A stretch of DNA of 64,000 bases, taken from positions 682,001 through 746,000 of the forward strand of contig NZ_CP195847.1 of NCBI RefSeq assembly GCF_051513965.1. Reading direction: 5' to 3'. The stretch comes from Paramicrobacterium sp051513965. GTDB lineage: Bacteria; Actinomycetota; Actinomycetes; Actinomycetales; Microbacteriaceae. Positions 15,756 through 23,164 of this stretch are shown in pieces. The first letter of the stretch is position 1. Each line of letters begins with the position of its first letter. The position numbers and the translations under genes are program-made. The notes beneath the pieces were generated by a model. It ran no database searches, had not been told where the DNA came from, and was given only the letters and a program-made list of their open reading frames with translations.

Positions 15756-16922
15756 TCAGGCGAGGCCCTGCTCGCGAATCGCGCGGCCCATCCGCGTGAC
15801 TGCTTCGCGCAGAATCGGCCGCGGCGTCGCCATGACGAAACGCGCTGATCCGCGACCCGCGACTCCACACGCCGCGCCGTCGGTGACGCCCACGCCCGCG
15901 TGCTCGCGGAAGAAGGCTCCGGGCGACTCGATGCCCAGCGCGGTGAAGTCCAGCCACGCGATGTACGTGCCCTCGGGGCGGTGCATCGTGACGCCGGGAA
16001 GGTGCTCTGCGACAGCCTCGAGCATCGCCGTGCGGTTGCCGTCGAGGTACGCCAGCGCGTCGTCGAGCCACGGCCCGCCCTCGCGATACGCGGCGATCGT
16101 CGCGGCGGCGCCGACCGTTGCGGCGCTGTGCGAGAGCCAGTCGGCGTCGTCGAAGAGGGCGCGGTCATCGGGGTTCGACACGACCATCTGCGCGCACTTG
16201 AGCCCCGGGAGGTTCCAACCCTTGCCGGCAGACGTCGCGGTCACGGTGTGGTTCGCCGCGGCATCCGACACCGACGCATACGGAACGTGCGTCGCGCCCG
16301 GCAGCACGAGCGGCGCCCAGATCTCATCGGCGAACACACGGCCGCCTGCCTGCTCGACCACGGCGCTCACCGCGGCGAGCTCGTCGCGGTCGAAGACCCG
16401 GCCCAGCGGGTTGAACGGCTGACACAGGGCGAGCAGCTCGCCGCCCGCGGCGAAGGCCTCGCGCAGTGCGTCGAGGTCGAAGCGCCACGTTCCGCCGTCG
16501 TCGATCATCGGAACCTCGATGACCTGGTGGTGCACGCGCGGCGGCACGAACAGGAACGGCATGTACGACGGGGTCGGCACGATGACCTTGCCGTGCGGCG
16601 ACATGAGGCGCGTGATCGTGAGCTCGAAGGCGCGCAGCACATCGGAGGTGACGATGACGTGCTCGGCGGGCACTTCGTACCCGCGCTGCGCCATGGTCTC
16701 GGCGGTCGCGGCCTGCAGCTCGCGCAGCATGGAGTTCGGCAGGTAGCCGAAGACGCCCGCTTCGACGGCATCCCTCGCGGCCCTGGTGACGACCGGTGCG
16801 ACGCCGAAATCCATCTCGGCGATGAACGCCCCGATGTCGGTTCCGGGCTCGATCCATTTGGTCGCGCCCGCGCGGCGCAGATCGTCGATGGTCAGCGCGT
16901 CGATTCTCTCCGCGAACGTCAC
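15756..16922 (-). CDS. MalY/PatB-type PLP-dependent C-S lyase / aminotransferase
   Basis: 388 aa from a GTG at 16922 preceded by GGAGG. Fold type I PLP enzyme: TPSYMPFLFVPP, CQPFNPLGRVF, the DEIWAPL aspartate that binds the pyridine nitrogen, and the Schiff-base lysine in TATSAGKGWNLPGLK. This set is characteristic of the MalY/PatB group, many of which cleave cystathionine or cysteine S-conjugates. The precise substrate cannot be read from sequence. It lies 13 bp downstream of purU in the same direction and is probably co-transcribed. Confidence 0.85.
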   Translation of the reverse strand: MTFAERIDALTIDDLRRAGATKWIEPGTDIGAFIAEMDFGVAPVVTRAARDAVEAGVFGYLPNSMLRELQAATAETMAQRGYEVPAEHVIVTSDVLRAFELTITRLMSPHGKVIVPTPSYMPFLFVPPRVHHQVIEVPMIDDGGTWRFDLDALREAFAAGGELLALCQPFNPLGRVFDRDELAAVSAVVEQAGGRVFADEIWAPLVLPGATHVPYASVSDAAANHTVTATSAGKGWNLPGLKCAQMVVSNPDDRALFDDADWLSHSAATVGAAATIAAYREGGPWLDDALAYLDGNRTAMLEAVAEHLPGVTMHRPEGTYIAWLDFTALGIESPGAFFREHAGVGVTDGAACGVAGRGSARFVMATPRPILREAVTRMGRAIREQGLA

Positions 16923-16935
16923 GGTACCTCCGGTG

Positions 16936-17823
16936 CTACTTGAAGATGATGGTGCGTGCGCCGTCGAGCAGCACACGCTTCTCAGCGAACCACGTGACGG
17001 CCTGCGTGAGGGTGCGACTCTCTTCGTCCTGACCGATGGCGACGAGCTGCTTCGGCGACTGCGTGTGGTCGACGCGCACGACGTTCTGCTCGATGATCGG
17101 GCCCTCGTCGAGGTCGCTCGTCACGAAGTGCGCGGTCGCTCCGATGAGCTTCACCCCGCGCGCGTGCGCCTGGCGGTAGGGGTTCGCACCCTTGAAGCCC
17201 GGGAGGAACGAGTGGTGGATGTTGATCGCGCGGCCCTCGAGCGCGTCGCACAGCTCGGGGGAGATGATCTGCATGTATCGGGCGAGCACGACCAGCTCGA
17301 TGTTGTGCTCGTCGACGGCCTCGAGAACGCGCTTCTCGAAGGCCGCTTTGGTCTCGGCATCCACCACGGGCCGCGACTCGAACGGAACACCGTAGAAGTC
17401 GGCGAGCGAGCGCAGGTTCGGGTGGTTCGCCATGATCAGCGGAACCTCGATCGGCAGATGCCCCGCGCGCTGACGGAACAGCAGGTCGTTGACGCAGTGC
17501 GCCGCGGTCGAGGCGAGCACGAGCGTGCGGACCGGGCGGCCGACATTGTCGAGGTTCCACGTCATGTGGTGTCGGTCCGCGACGGATGCGAGCGCCGCCT
17601 CGAACTCCTCGCGCGACGCCTCCGACTGCACCTGGAGGCGCATGAAGAAGCGATCGGTGTCGAGGCTCGAGAACTGCTGGCTCTCGGTGATGTTGCCGCG
17701 TGCGGCGACGATCGCGCCGCTGACGTCGTGGACGATGCCGGGTTTGTCGGGGCAGACGAACGTGAGGACCCAGTGGTTGGGTGCGGTCGAACGCGCCTCG
17801 GCGGGGACAGGTGCAGAAGTCAC
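16936..17823 (-). CDS. purU: Formyltetrahydrofolate deformylase
   Basis: 295 aa. It hydrolyses 10-formyl-THF to formate and THF, balancing the one-carbon pool. An N-terminal ACT-like regulatory domain (about 15-95, CPDKPGIVHDVSGAI) is followed by a formyltransferase-like domain with the active-site INIHHSFLPGFKGANPYRQA and the catalytic Asp in SDLDEGPII. The length is standard. GTG start; a weak GAGGGG lies upstream. Another one-carbon pair, glyA-folD, lies later in the window. Confidence 0.95.
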   Translation of the reverse strand: MTSAPVPAEARSTAPNHWVLTFVCPDKPGIVHDVSGAIVAARGNITESQQFSSLDTDRFFMRLQVQSEASREEFEAALASVADRHHMTWNLDNVGRPVRTLVLASTAAHCVNDLLFRQRAGHLPIEVPLIMANHPNLRSLADFYGVPFESRPVVDAETKAAFEKRVLEAVDEHNIELVVLARYMQIISPELCDALEGRAINIHHSFLPGFKGANPYRQAHARGVKLIGATAHFVTSDLDEGPIIEQNVVRVDHTQSPKQLVAIGQDEESRTLTQAVTWFAEKRVLLDGARTIIFK

Positions 17824-17879
17824 CCCTCAAGAGTATCCAGTCCCGCGCGGGGCAGGGGCCAAGGGATGCCGGTGAGCTG

Positions 17880-18287
17880 TCAGCCGGAAACAGGCTGCGC
17901 GTCGGCGGAGAGCGACGGCACGAGTTTCTTGCCGTGCTCCGAACGGCAGAGAAAGTCGCGCACCGTGTCGCGGCTGCGCGCGAGGCAGCTGATGCGCGAC
18001 TCGATCGCGGCGAGCTCGTCCGCAAGCTCCTGCGCCACGTTGGGCGTGCACTCGACGGTCGTCTGCGTGGCGCACACCGTCTCTGCCTCGAGCACGAGTT
18101 TGGTCAGGCGCGTTGAGAGTCCGGACTGCACAAGACCGCGGATCTGCTGAGCCCGGGCAACGTCGCCGTCGGAGTACGAGCGGTAGCCGTTGGCCTCCCG
18201 TGTGGGCGTGATGAGCCCCTGCTGCTCGTAGTAGCGCAGCATCCGTGTCGGAATTCCCGTGCGTTCCGAGAGCTCTCCGATCTTCAT
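17880..18287 (-). CDS. MerR-family transcriptional regulator
   Basis: 135 aa. Residues 1-70 are a standard MerR winged helix (MKIGELSERTGIPTRMLRYY, then GYRSYSDGDVARAQQIRGLV). A dimerisation coiled coil follows, then a short effector region with four Cys residues (72, 80, 100, 113) that could bind a metal or sense thiol state; the ligand cannot be assigned. It is divergent from an MFS exporter with only 51 bp between the start codons, so it most likely controls that gene through the palindrome between them. Confidence 0.88.
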   Translation of the reverse strand: MKIGELSERTGIPTRMLRYYEQQGLITPTREANGYRSYSDGDVARAQQIRGLVQSGLSTRLTKLVLEAETVCATQTTVECTPNVAQELADELAAIESRISCLARSRDTVRDFLCRSEHGKKLVPSLSADAQPVSG

Positions 18288-18300
18288 GACGCCTCCATGC

Positions 18301-18338
18301 TTGACATTGACATTAGTGTCAAAGTTTACGATCTCGGC
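18301..18338 (+). promoter_or_regulatory. MerR-type promoter with palindromic operator, probably leaderless
   Basis: TTGACA (18301-18306) could be the -35 box and TACGAT (18327-18332) the -10 box, a 20-bp spacer longer than the usual 17 as in MerR-activated promoters. Inside the spacer is a perfect inverted repeat TTGACATTAGTGTCAA (18307-18322). The predicted transcript start falls at about the exporter ATG (18339). This fits the absence of a ribosome binding site and implies a leaderless message. Confidence 0.65.
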
Positions 18339-19574
18339 ATGACAGACACAACCGACACAGCCGTTCTGCCGATCCAGGCCGAGCGAAGCGCGCGGAGGTT
18401 CCCGCTCGCCGCGACGAGCATCCTCTCACTCGCCCTCGCCGTGAGCGTCACGACCGAGTCTCTGCCCGCCGCGATCATGCCCCAGATGTCCGCCTCGCTC
18501 GGCGTCGGCAACTTCGAGATCGGGATGCTTCTCTCGACCTGGGCCTTCACGATCATCATCGCGAGCATCCCCCTCACCCGCCTCGTGCGCCACATCGACC
18601 GTCGCTCAGTCGTCGCCGGAGCGCTCGCCGTGTTCGCCATCGGAAGCCTCGCCACCGCGATCGCGCCCACCTACGAGACGATGCTCGCCGCGCGGGTGCT
18701 GAACGCCGGCGCACACGGACTGCTGTGGTCGGTCGTGATCGTGTACACCACCGCGATCCTCGACCCGAAGCACCTCGGCCGCGGGCTCGCGATCGTCACC
18801 GGAGGAGTCACCGTCGCGCTCGCCGTCGGCCTGCCCGCGGGCGCGGCGCTCGCGCTCGTCGTCGACTGGCGCGTGCTGTTCGCGGCGATCGCCGTTGTGA
18901 TGCTCACGCTCGCATTCACGGTCAGGATGCGGCTGCCCAGCGTGCCGCCGGAGTCGCGTGCGGACGAAGCCGCCGACCGCGGCACGCGCACCGACGCGAC
19001 GCGCGCGCCTGTCTTCGTGCTGCTCGCAACCGCCACGATCTTCGCGCTCGGCCAGTTCACCCTGTTCACCTACATCACGCCGTACCTCTCGGAGGAAGCT
19101 GGCCTCAGCTCCGTGTGGACGGGGCCGCTCCTCACTGCGTACGGCGCCGCGGGAATCCTGGGCCTCATCGTCAGCGGTCTCGTGGTCGACCGCTGGCCGA
19201 CGATCTCGCTGCCTGTCACGTTCGCGGCTGGCGCCGTCGCTGTGGGGCTGCTCGCCCTCGCCCCTGAAGCAACCGGGGTCGTGATCGCCGCGATCGCGCT
19301 GTGGGGCGCGGCGTTCGGCGCGATGTCGCCGCTCGTGCAGACGGCGCTCATGCGCACCGCGTCTCCGCAGCTGCGTGCCTTCGCCGGGGCAGCCCTCGCG
19401 GTCGCGTTCAATCTCGGCATCGCGAGCGGCTCGTGGTTCGGGGGAGTGCTCGGCGAGGTCGTGCCTCTCACGGTGAACGCCGCGGTCGCAGCCGCTGCCT
19501 CTGCGGCATCCGTGATTCTCGTTCTGATCGCCCAGCGACTCGTCGCCCGCGCAGGCAGGTCCGCCGTCGAGTGA
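18339..19574 (+). CDS. MFS drug-efflux-type transporter (DHA1)
   Basis: 411 aa with 12 predicted transmembrane helices and a polar N-terminus. The start at 18339 was chosen over 18297 because the upstream residues are encoded by the promoter/operator. Residues TESLPAAIMPQMSASLGV resemble the helix 1 region of DHA1 exporters of the chloramphenicol/arabinose-efflux group, and a LTRLVRHIDRR motif A follows helix 2. Substrate unknown. Its divergent MerR regulator suggests induction by a toxic compound. It ends just before a strong hairpin terminator. Confidence 0.85.
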   Translation: MTDTTDTAVLPIQAERSARRFPLAATSILSLALAVSVTTESLPAAIMPQMSASLGVGNFEIGMLLSTWAFTIIIASIPLTRLVRHIDRRSVVAGALAVFAIGSLATAIAPTYETMLAARVLNAGAHGLLWSVVIVYTTAILDPKHLGRGLAIVTGGVTVALAVGLPAGAALALVVDWRVLFAAIAVVMLTLAFTVRMRLPSVPPESRADEAADRGTRTDATRAPVFVLLATATIFALGQFTLFTYITPYLSEEAGLSSVWTGPLLTAYGAAGILGLIVSGLVVDRWPTISLPVTFAAGAVAVGLLALAPEATGVVIAAIALWGAAFGAMSPLVQTALMRTASPQLRAFAGAALAVAFNLGIASGSWFGGVLGEVVPLTVNAAVAAAASAASVILVLIAQRLVARAGRSAVE

Positions 19575-19611
19575 GCCCTCGCGGCTCTCACCGCTGCCCG
19601 TGCACTCACAG

Positions 19612-19650
19612 CGAAGGGCGCCGCACGTTCAGAACGTGCGGCGCCCTTCG
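19612..19650. terminator. Bidirectional terminator between the exporter and metS
   Basis: An 18-bp perfect stem (arm CGAAGGGCGCCGCACGTT at 19612-19629, partner 19633-19650) with a 3-nt loop. It lies 37 bp after the exporter stop and 11 bp after the metS stop on the other strand, so it can serve both convergent transcripts. There is no long T tract. Confidence 0.8.
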
Positions 19651-19661
19651 TCCGGTGACTC

Positions 19662-19775
19662 CTATTCGTCGTCAGGCTGCTCCGGGTGACGCATCAGGTG
19701 CACGACGGCGACGACGACGCCTCCCCACACCGTGATCATCGAGATGAGCATCATGACGATGGCGCTTGCACTCAT
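19662..19775 (-). CDS. metS: Methionine/alanine importer small subunit
   Basis: 37 aa, too short for most gene finders: MSASAIVMMLISMITVWGGV, then VVAVVHLMRHPEQPDDE. It is a single transmembrane helix with a short polar tail, matching the MetS family (small subunit of the MetPS transporter known from Corynebacterium glutamicum). The ATG overlaps the metP stop (ATGA), so it is translationally coupled to the large subunit. Adjacency and overlap with metP make the call firm despite the length. Confidence 0.88.
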   Translation of the reverse strand: MSASAIVMMLISMITVWGGVVVAVVHLMRHPEQPDDE

Positions 19776-21466
19776 GATCGATCCTTTCCGTCGGTGGCGC
19801 CGTGTCTGCCGATGTGACCGGCCGCCTGTGAGTCTTCATCCGCGCGCGCCGCGGCGAACTGCCCGGTCTCGGCCTTGTGCCGCGAGATCTCGGTGCCGTC
19901 GATCGCGGGGTCGAGAATCGGCTCCGACACGGGCTCCCCGTCGATGTCGGGGTCGTGCAGCGCAGACTTCGACGACCAGCGGATCTTCGACAGCAGGTAC
20001 GCGATCACGACGAGCGCGATCGCCATGCCCCACCCGAAGATGCCCACGAACCAGCCCGGCATGTCGCCGTAGCCCTCCTTGATCGTGGTCTGCAGCGAGT
20101 CTATGAGGATGTACCCGAGGATGATCGGGGTGACACCGCCGACGAACATCATCCATGTGCGCCCCATCTTGACCGAGGAGGTCTTGTTGAGGTGGTCGCG
20201 CAGCTTCGGCAGCGCCGTGAAGCCCGCGGTGAGGAAGATCACGACGACGAGTGCGACCGCGACGATTCCGAAGCTGTTCACGAAGTTGTCGGTCACGTCG
20301 AGCAGGTTGAGGCCCGTCGTGGTCGGGAACAGCAGAATCGAGACGATGGCCATGGGGATGCCGACGCCGAGGGTGGCGCCCACGCGGTTGAGGCCGAGCT
20401 TGTCCTTCACAGCCGAGATGACGACCTCGAGGATGCTCACGAGCGACGTGAACCCGGCGAAGACGAGCGATGCGAAGAACAGCACACCCAGCAGGGCGCC
20501 CGCGGGAGCCTGCGAGATGATCGTCGGGAATCCGATGAACGCGAGGCCGATTCCGGATGCCGCGACCTCGTCGACCGCGACGCCGCTCTGGGTGGCGATG
20601 AAGCCGAGAGCCGCGAACACGCCGATTCCAGCGAGAATCTCGAAACCGCTGTTCGAGAAGCCGACGACGAAACCGCTGCCGGTCAGGTCGGTCTTCTTCT
20701 TGAGGTACGAGGCGTACGTCAGCATGATGCCGAACGCGACCGAGAGCGAGAAGAAGATCTGCCCGTAGGCGGCGATCCAGATCGAGCTGTCCGTCAGACG
20801 CGACCAGTCGGGGGTGAAGAGCGCGTCGAGCCCGGTCGCGGCGCCGGGCAGGAAGACCGCCTGCACGACGAGCACGATGAACATCACGAACAGAATCGGA
20901 ATGAAGATCATCGACGAACGCGCGATGCCCTTCTGCACACCGAACGCGAGGATCGCGATGGCCGCGATCCACACGATCACGAGCGGAATCAGCACACCCG
21001 GAACGAACGAGAACTGAACGTTCACCTCGTCGCTGACCTGCAGGAACTCGCCCATGAGGAAGCCTGCCGGGTCGTCTCCCCACGCCTTTGTGATGGAGAA
21101 CCACGTGTAGCAGCCTGCCCAGGCGATGATCACCGCGTAGTAAACGGCGATCACGAAGCAGATCAGCACCTGCCACCAGCCGAACATCTCGGCCTTCTTA
21201 TGGAGTCGTCGGAATGCCATCGGGGGCGACCCGCGGAACTTGTGTCCGATCGCGTAGTCGAGGAACAGCAGCGGGATGCCCGCGGTCAGCAGCGCCACCA
21301 GGTAGGGGACGATGAAGGCGCCGCCACCGTTCTCATACGCGACATACGGAAAACGCCAGATGTTGCCCAGTCCCACGGCTGATCCGATAGCCGCGAAGAT
21401 GAAGGCATTGCGTCCCGAGAATGTCTCACGGCGTCGGAGGCGCGGGGTCGAAGTTTTTGCGTTCAC
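19772..21466 (-). CDS. metP: Sodium-dependent methionine/alanine symporter (NSS family)
   Basis: 564 aa with about 12 transmembrane helices. Neurotransmitter:sodium symporter signatures are clear: the helix 1 motif GSAVGLGNIWRFPYVAYENG that forms the substrate and Na+ sites, GIPLLFLDYAIGHKF, and SLSVAFGIMLTYASYL. The C-terminal 70 residues are a hydrophilic acidic tail. Coupling to metS identifies it as MetP-like. The N-terminus begins with a basic segment (RLRRRETFSGRNAFIFA) typical of the family. It is divergent from an MFS gene with a 223-bp gap holding the promoters. Confidence 0.9.
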   Translation of the reverse strand: MNAKTSTPRLRRRETFSGRNAFIFAAIGSAVGLGNIWRFPYVAYENGGGAFIVPYLVALLTAGIPLLFLDYAIGHKFRGSPPMAFRRLHKKAEMFGWWQVLICFVIAVYYAVIIAWAGCYTWFSITKAWGDDPAGFLMGEFLQVSDEVNVQFSFVPGVLIPLVIVWIAAIAILAFGVQKGIARSSMIFIPILFVMFIVLVVQAVFLPGAATGLDALFTPDWSRLTDSSIWIAAYGQIFFSLSVAFGIMLTYASYLKKKTDLTGSGFVVGFSNSGFEILAGIGVFAALGFIATQSGVAVDEVAASGIGLAFIGFPTIISQAPAGALLGVLFFASLVFAGFTSLVSILEVVISAVKDKLGLNRVGATLGVGIPMAIVSILLFPTTTGLNLLDVTDNFVNSFGIVAVALVVVIFLTAGFTALPKLRDHLNKTSSVKMGRTWMMFVGGVTPIILGYILIDSLQTTIKEGYGDMPGWFVGIFGWGMAIALVVIAYLLSKIRWSSKSALHDPDIDGEPVSEPILDPAIDGTEISRHKAETGQFAAARADEDSQAAGHIGRHGATDGKDRS

Positions 21467-21689
21467 TTTCCACCTCGTTGTTCGAGTGTTGCAGTGAAAC
21501 CATCATGCCGGGATTCTCGGGTAAATCACAGCTTGAGAGCACGAAAGCCGAAATTTGGTCACAATTTTGGCGTTGTCGTAGACTTAACGACGGTCGATGA
21601 CATTCTTCTCGCCCCTGGGCGCGCACATCGGCGCGTAGACGAACTCCCGCGCCTGACGCGCGAGTGAACGCCGTTGTTGGATTCTTCCG

Positions 21690-22919
21690 ATGACTACCTC
21701 TCCTATTCCTGTCGTCTCGCATTCCGCGAAGCTTGCCACCGGCGCACGTCCGTTTCCCTGGTTTGGCCTCATCCTTCTCGCTCTCGGTGTCTTCCTCGCG
21801 ATCACCAGTGAGGTGACGCCGACGGGTCTCATGCCCGAGATGAGCTCTGAGCTCGGCGTCACTGAGGGGCAGATCGGCCTGCTGGTGTCGATCTTCGCCT
21901 TCACAGTTGTGATCACGAGTGCGCCTCTGACGGCGATGACACGACGGATGCCGAGGCGTGCGCTGCTCGTGGCCGTGCTGGCCGTCCTCGGCCTCGCGAA
22001 CCTCCTCACGGGCCTCGCGCCGACGTACGCGATCGTCATCGTTGCGCGCGTCCTCGGCGGTCTCGCGCACGGGCTGTTCTGGTCGATGGTCCCCGCCTAT
22101 GCCGCGCGTCTCGTCACCAAAGACCAGCTGAGCCGCGCTGTCTCGCTGACTCTTGCCGGCGGAACCTTCGCGCTCGTCCTCGGCGTGCCGCTCGCCACCG
22201 CGCTCGGCCACGCGGTGGGCTGGCGCATCGCGTTCGTTGCGATCGCGGCCGGGCTGCTGCTCGGTGCTGTCGCGGTCATGCTCTGGCTGCCGAATGTGGC
22301 TCGCGAATCGCTCGAGCACGAGGATGCCGCGGGGCAGCCGCGCCGTGACCCCACCGTGCTGCCGGTCGCCGTCATCTGCATCACGGTCGCCATCGTCATG
22401 GTCGGCAACTATGCGTTCTTCACGTACGTGACGCCGTTCCTGTTGGACCCGGTCGGGGTGCCGCCCCGCTTCATCAGCATCGCCCTCTTCGTCTACGGCG
22501 GCGCCGGGGCGGTCGGCCTGCTGCTGACGGGGACGCTCTTCGCCCGCCGCACGCGCCTCGGCCTCATCATTGGGTTGGCGCTCAGTGCCGCGGCGGTCGC
22601 TGCCCTCGTCCTGGGAATCGGTGGGTTCTGGGGCTCCATGGTCGCGCTGGCGCTGTGGGGTCTCGCGTTCGGCATGGTTCCGCCGCTGCTGCAGACCCGG
22701 ATGCTCCAGACTGCGAGCGAGCGGATTCGCGACACCGCGAGTGCCTTCTATACGACGGCCTTCAACTTCGGCATCAGCGGCGGCGCCTTCCTCGGTGCGA
22801 TGCTGCTGCCCTGGCTCGGGATCACGGCGTTGCCGCTCACCAACGTCGCCCTGACGCTCGTCGGCCTGGCGGTCATCCTGGTCGTCGTGCTGCGGGGCCG
22901 TCGCGCCCACCGCACCTGA
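21690..22919 (+). CDS. MFS transporter, DHA1 arabinose/drug efflux type
   Basis: 409 aa with 12 predicted helices. The helix 1 region has TSEVTPTGLMPEMSSELGVT, typical of the AraJ/YdhP/CmlR-like exporters, and motif A is LTAMTRRMPRR. It resembles the exporter at 18339 in layout (LAHGLFWSMVPAYAARLV versus LLWSVVIVYTTAIL), so both belong to the same subfamily, probably as distant paralogues. Substrate unknown. No strong ribosome binding site precedes the ATG. A long hairpin repeat follows 38 bp after the stop. Confidence 0.85.
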   Translation: MTTSPIPVVSHSAKLATGARPFPWFGLILLALGVFLAITSEVTPTGLMPEMSSELGVTEGQIGLLVSIFAFTVVITSAPLTAMTRRMPRRALLVAVLAVLGLANLLTGLAPTYAIVIVARVLGGLAHGLFWSMVPAYAARLVTKDQLSRAVSLTLAGGTFALVLGVPLATALGHAVGWRIAFVAIAAGLLLGAVAVMLWLPNVARESLEHEDAAGQPRRDPTVLPVAVICITVAIVMVGNYAFFTYVTPFLLDPVGVPPRFISIALFVYGGAGAVGLLLTGTLFARRTRLGLIIGLALSAAAVAALVLGIGGFWGSMVALALWGLAFGMVPPLLQTRMLQTASERIRDTASAFYTTAFNFGISGGAFLGAMLLPWLGITALPLTNVALTLVGLAVILVVVLRGRRAHRT

Positions 22920-22957
22920 CGCGCTGTCTAACCGATGTCCATCTCGCCTTATCGAGC

Positions 22958-23016
22958 TTCAGGTGTACCAGATACCGCTTTCCCAATCTCGGAAAGCGGT
23001 ATCTGGTACACCTGAA
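22958..23016. repeat. Hairpin repeat family A, copy 1
   Basis: A 26-bp perfect stem (22958-22983 with 22991-23016) and a 7-nt loop CAATCTC. The arm contains AGGTGTACCAGATACCGCTT. The same element occurs at 32346 and 55512 with compensating changes in both arms. It lies between convergent genes. The remaining bases to 23164 hold no recognisable gene. Terminator-like position, but the sequence conservation exceeds what a terminator needs. Confidence 0.85.
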
Positions 23017-23164
23017 CAGTCAACGAGGTAGTTCCACGGCCAAAGTGAAGTGGCACGCATGCCGTGGGCGGGAGCGCGCTCTCGTCACTCGAAACCGCGC
23101 CACTGTACGTCAGCGGTTGCCCCGATGCAGTCACCCTCTCTGCAAGTGGTGCTTCACCTCGTCG

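Noticed and set aside
21426..22910. Long open frame antisense to the MFS gene (494 codons)
   Set aside because: It is the antisense image of a well-supported 12-helix transporter. Its product is composed almost only of R, E, D, G and H, typical of antisense frames in GC-rich DNA.
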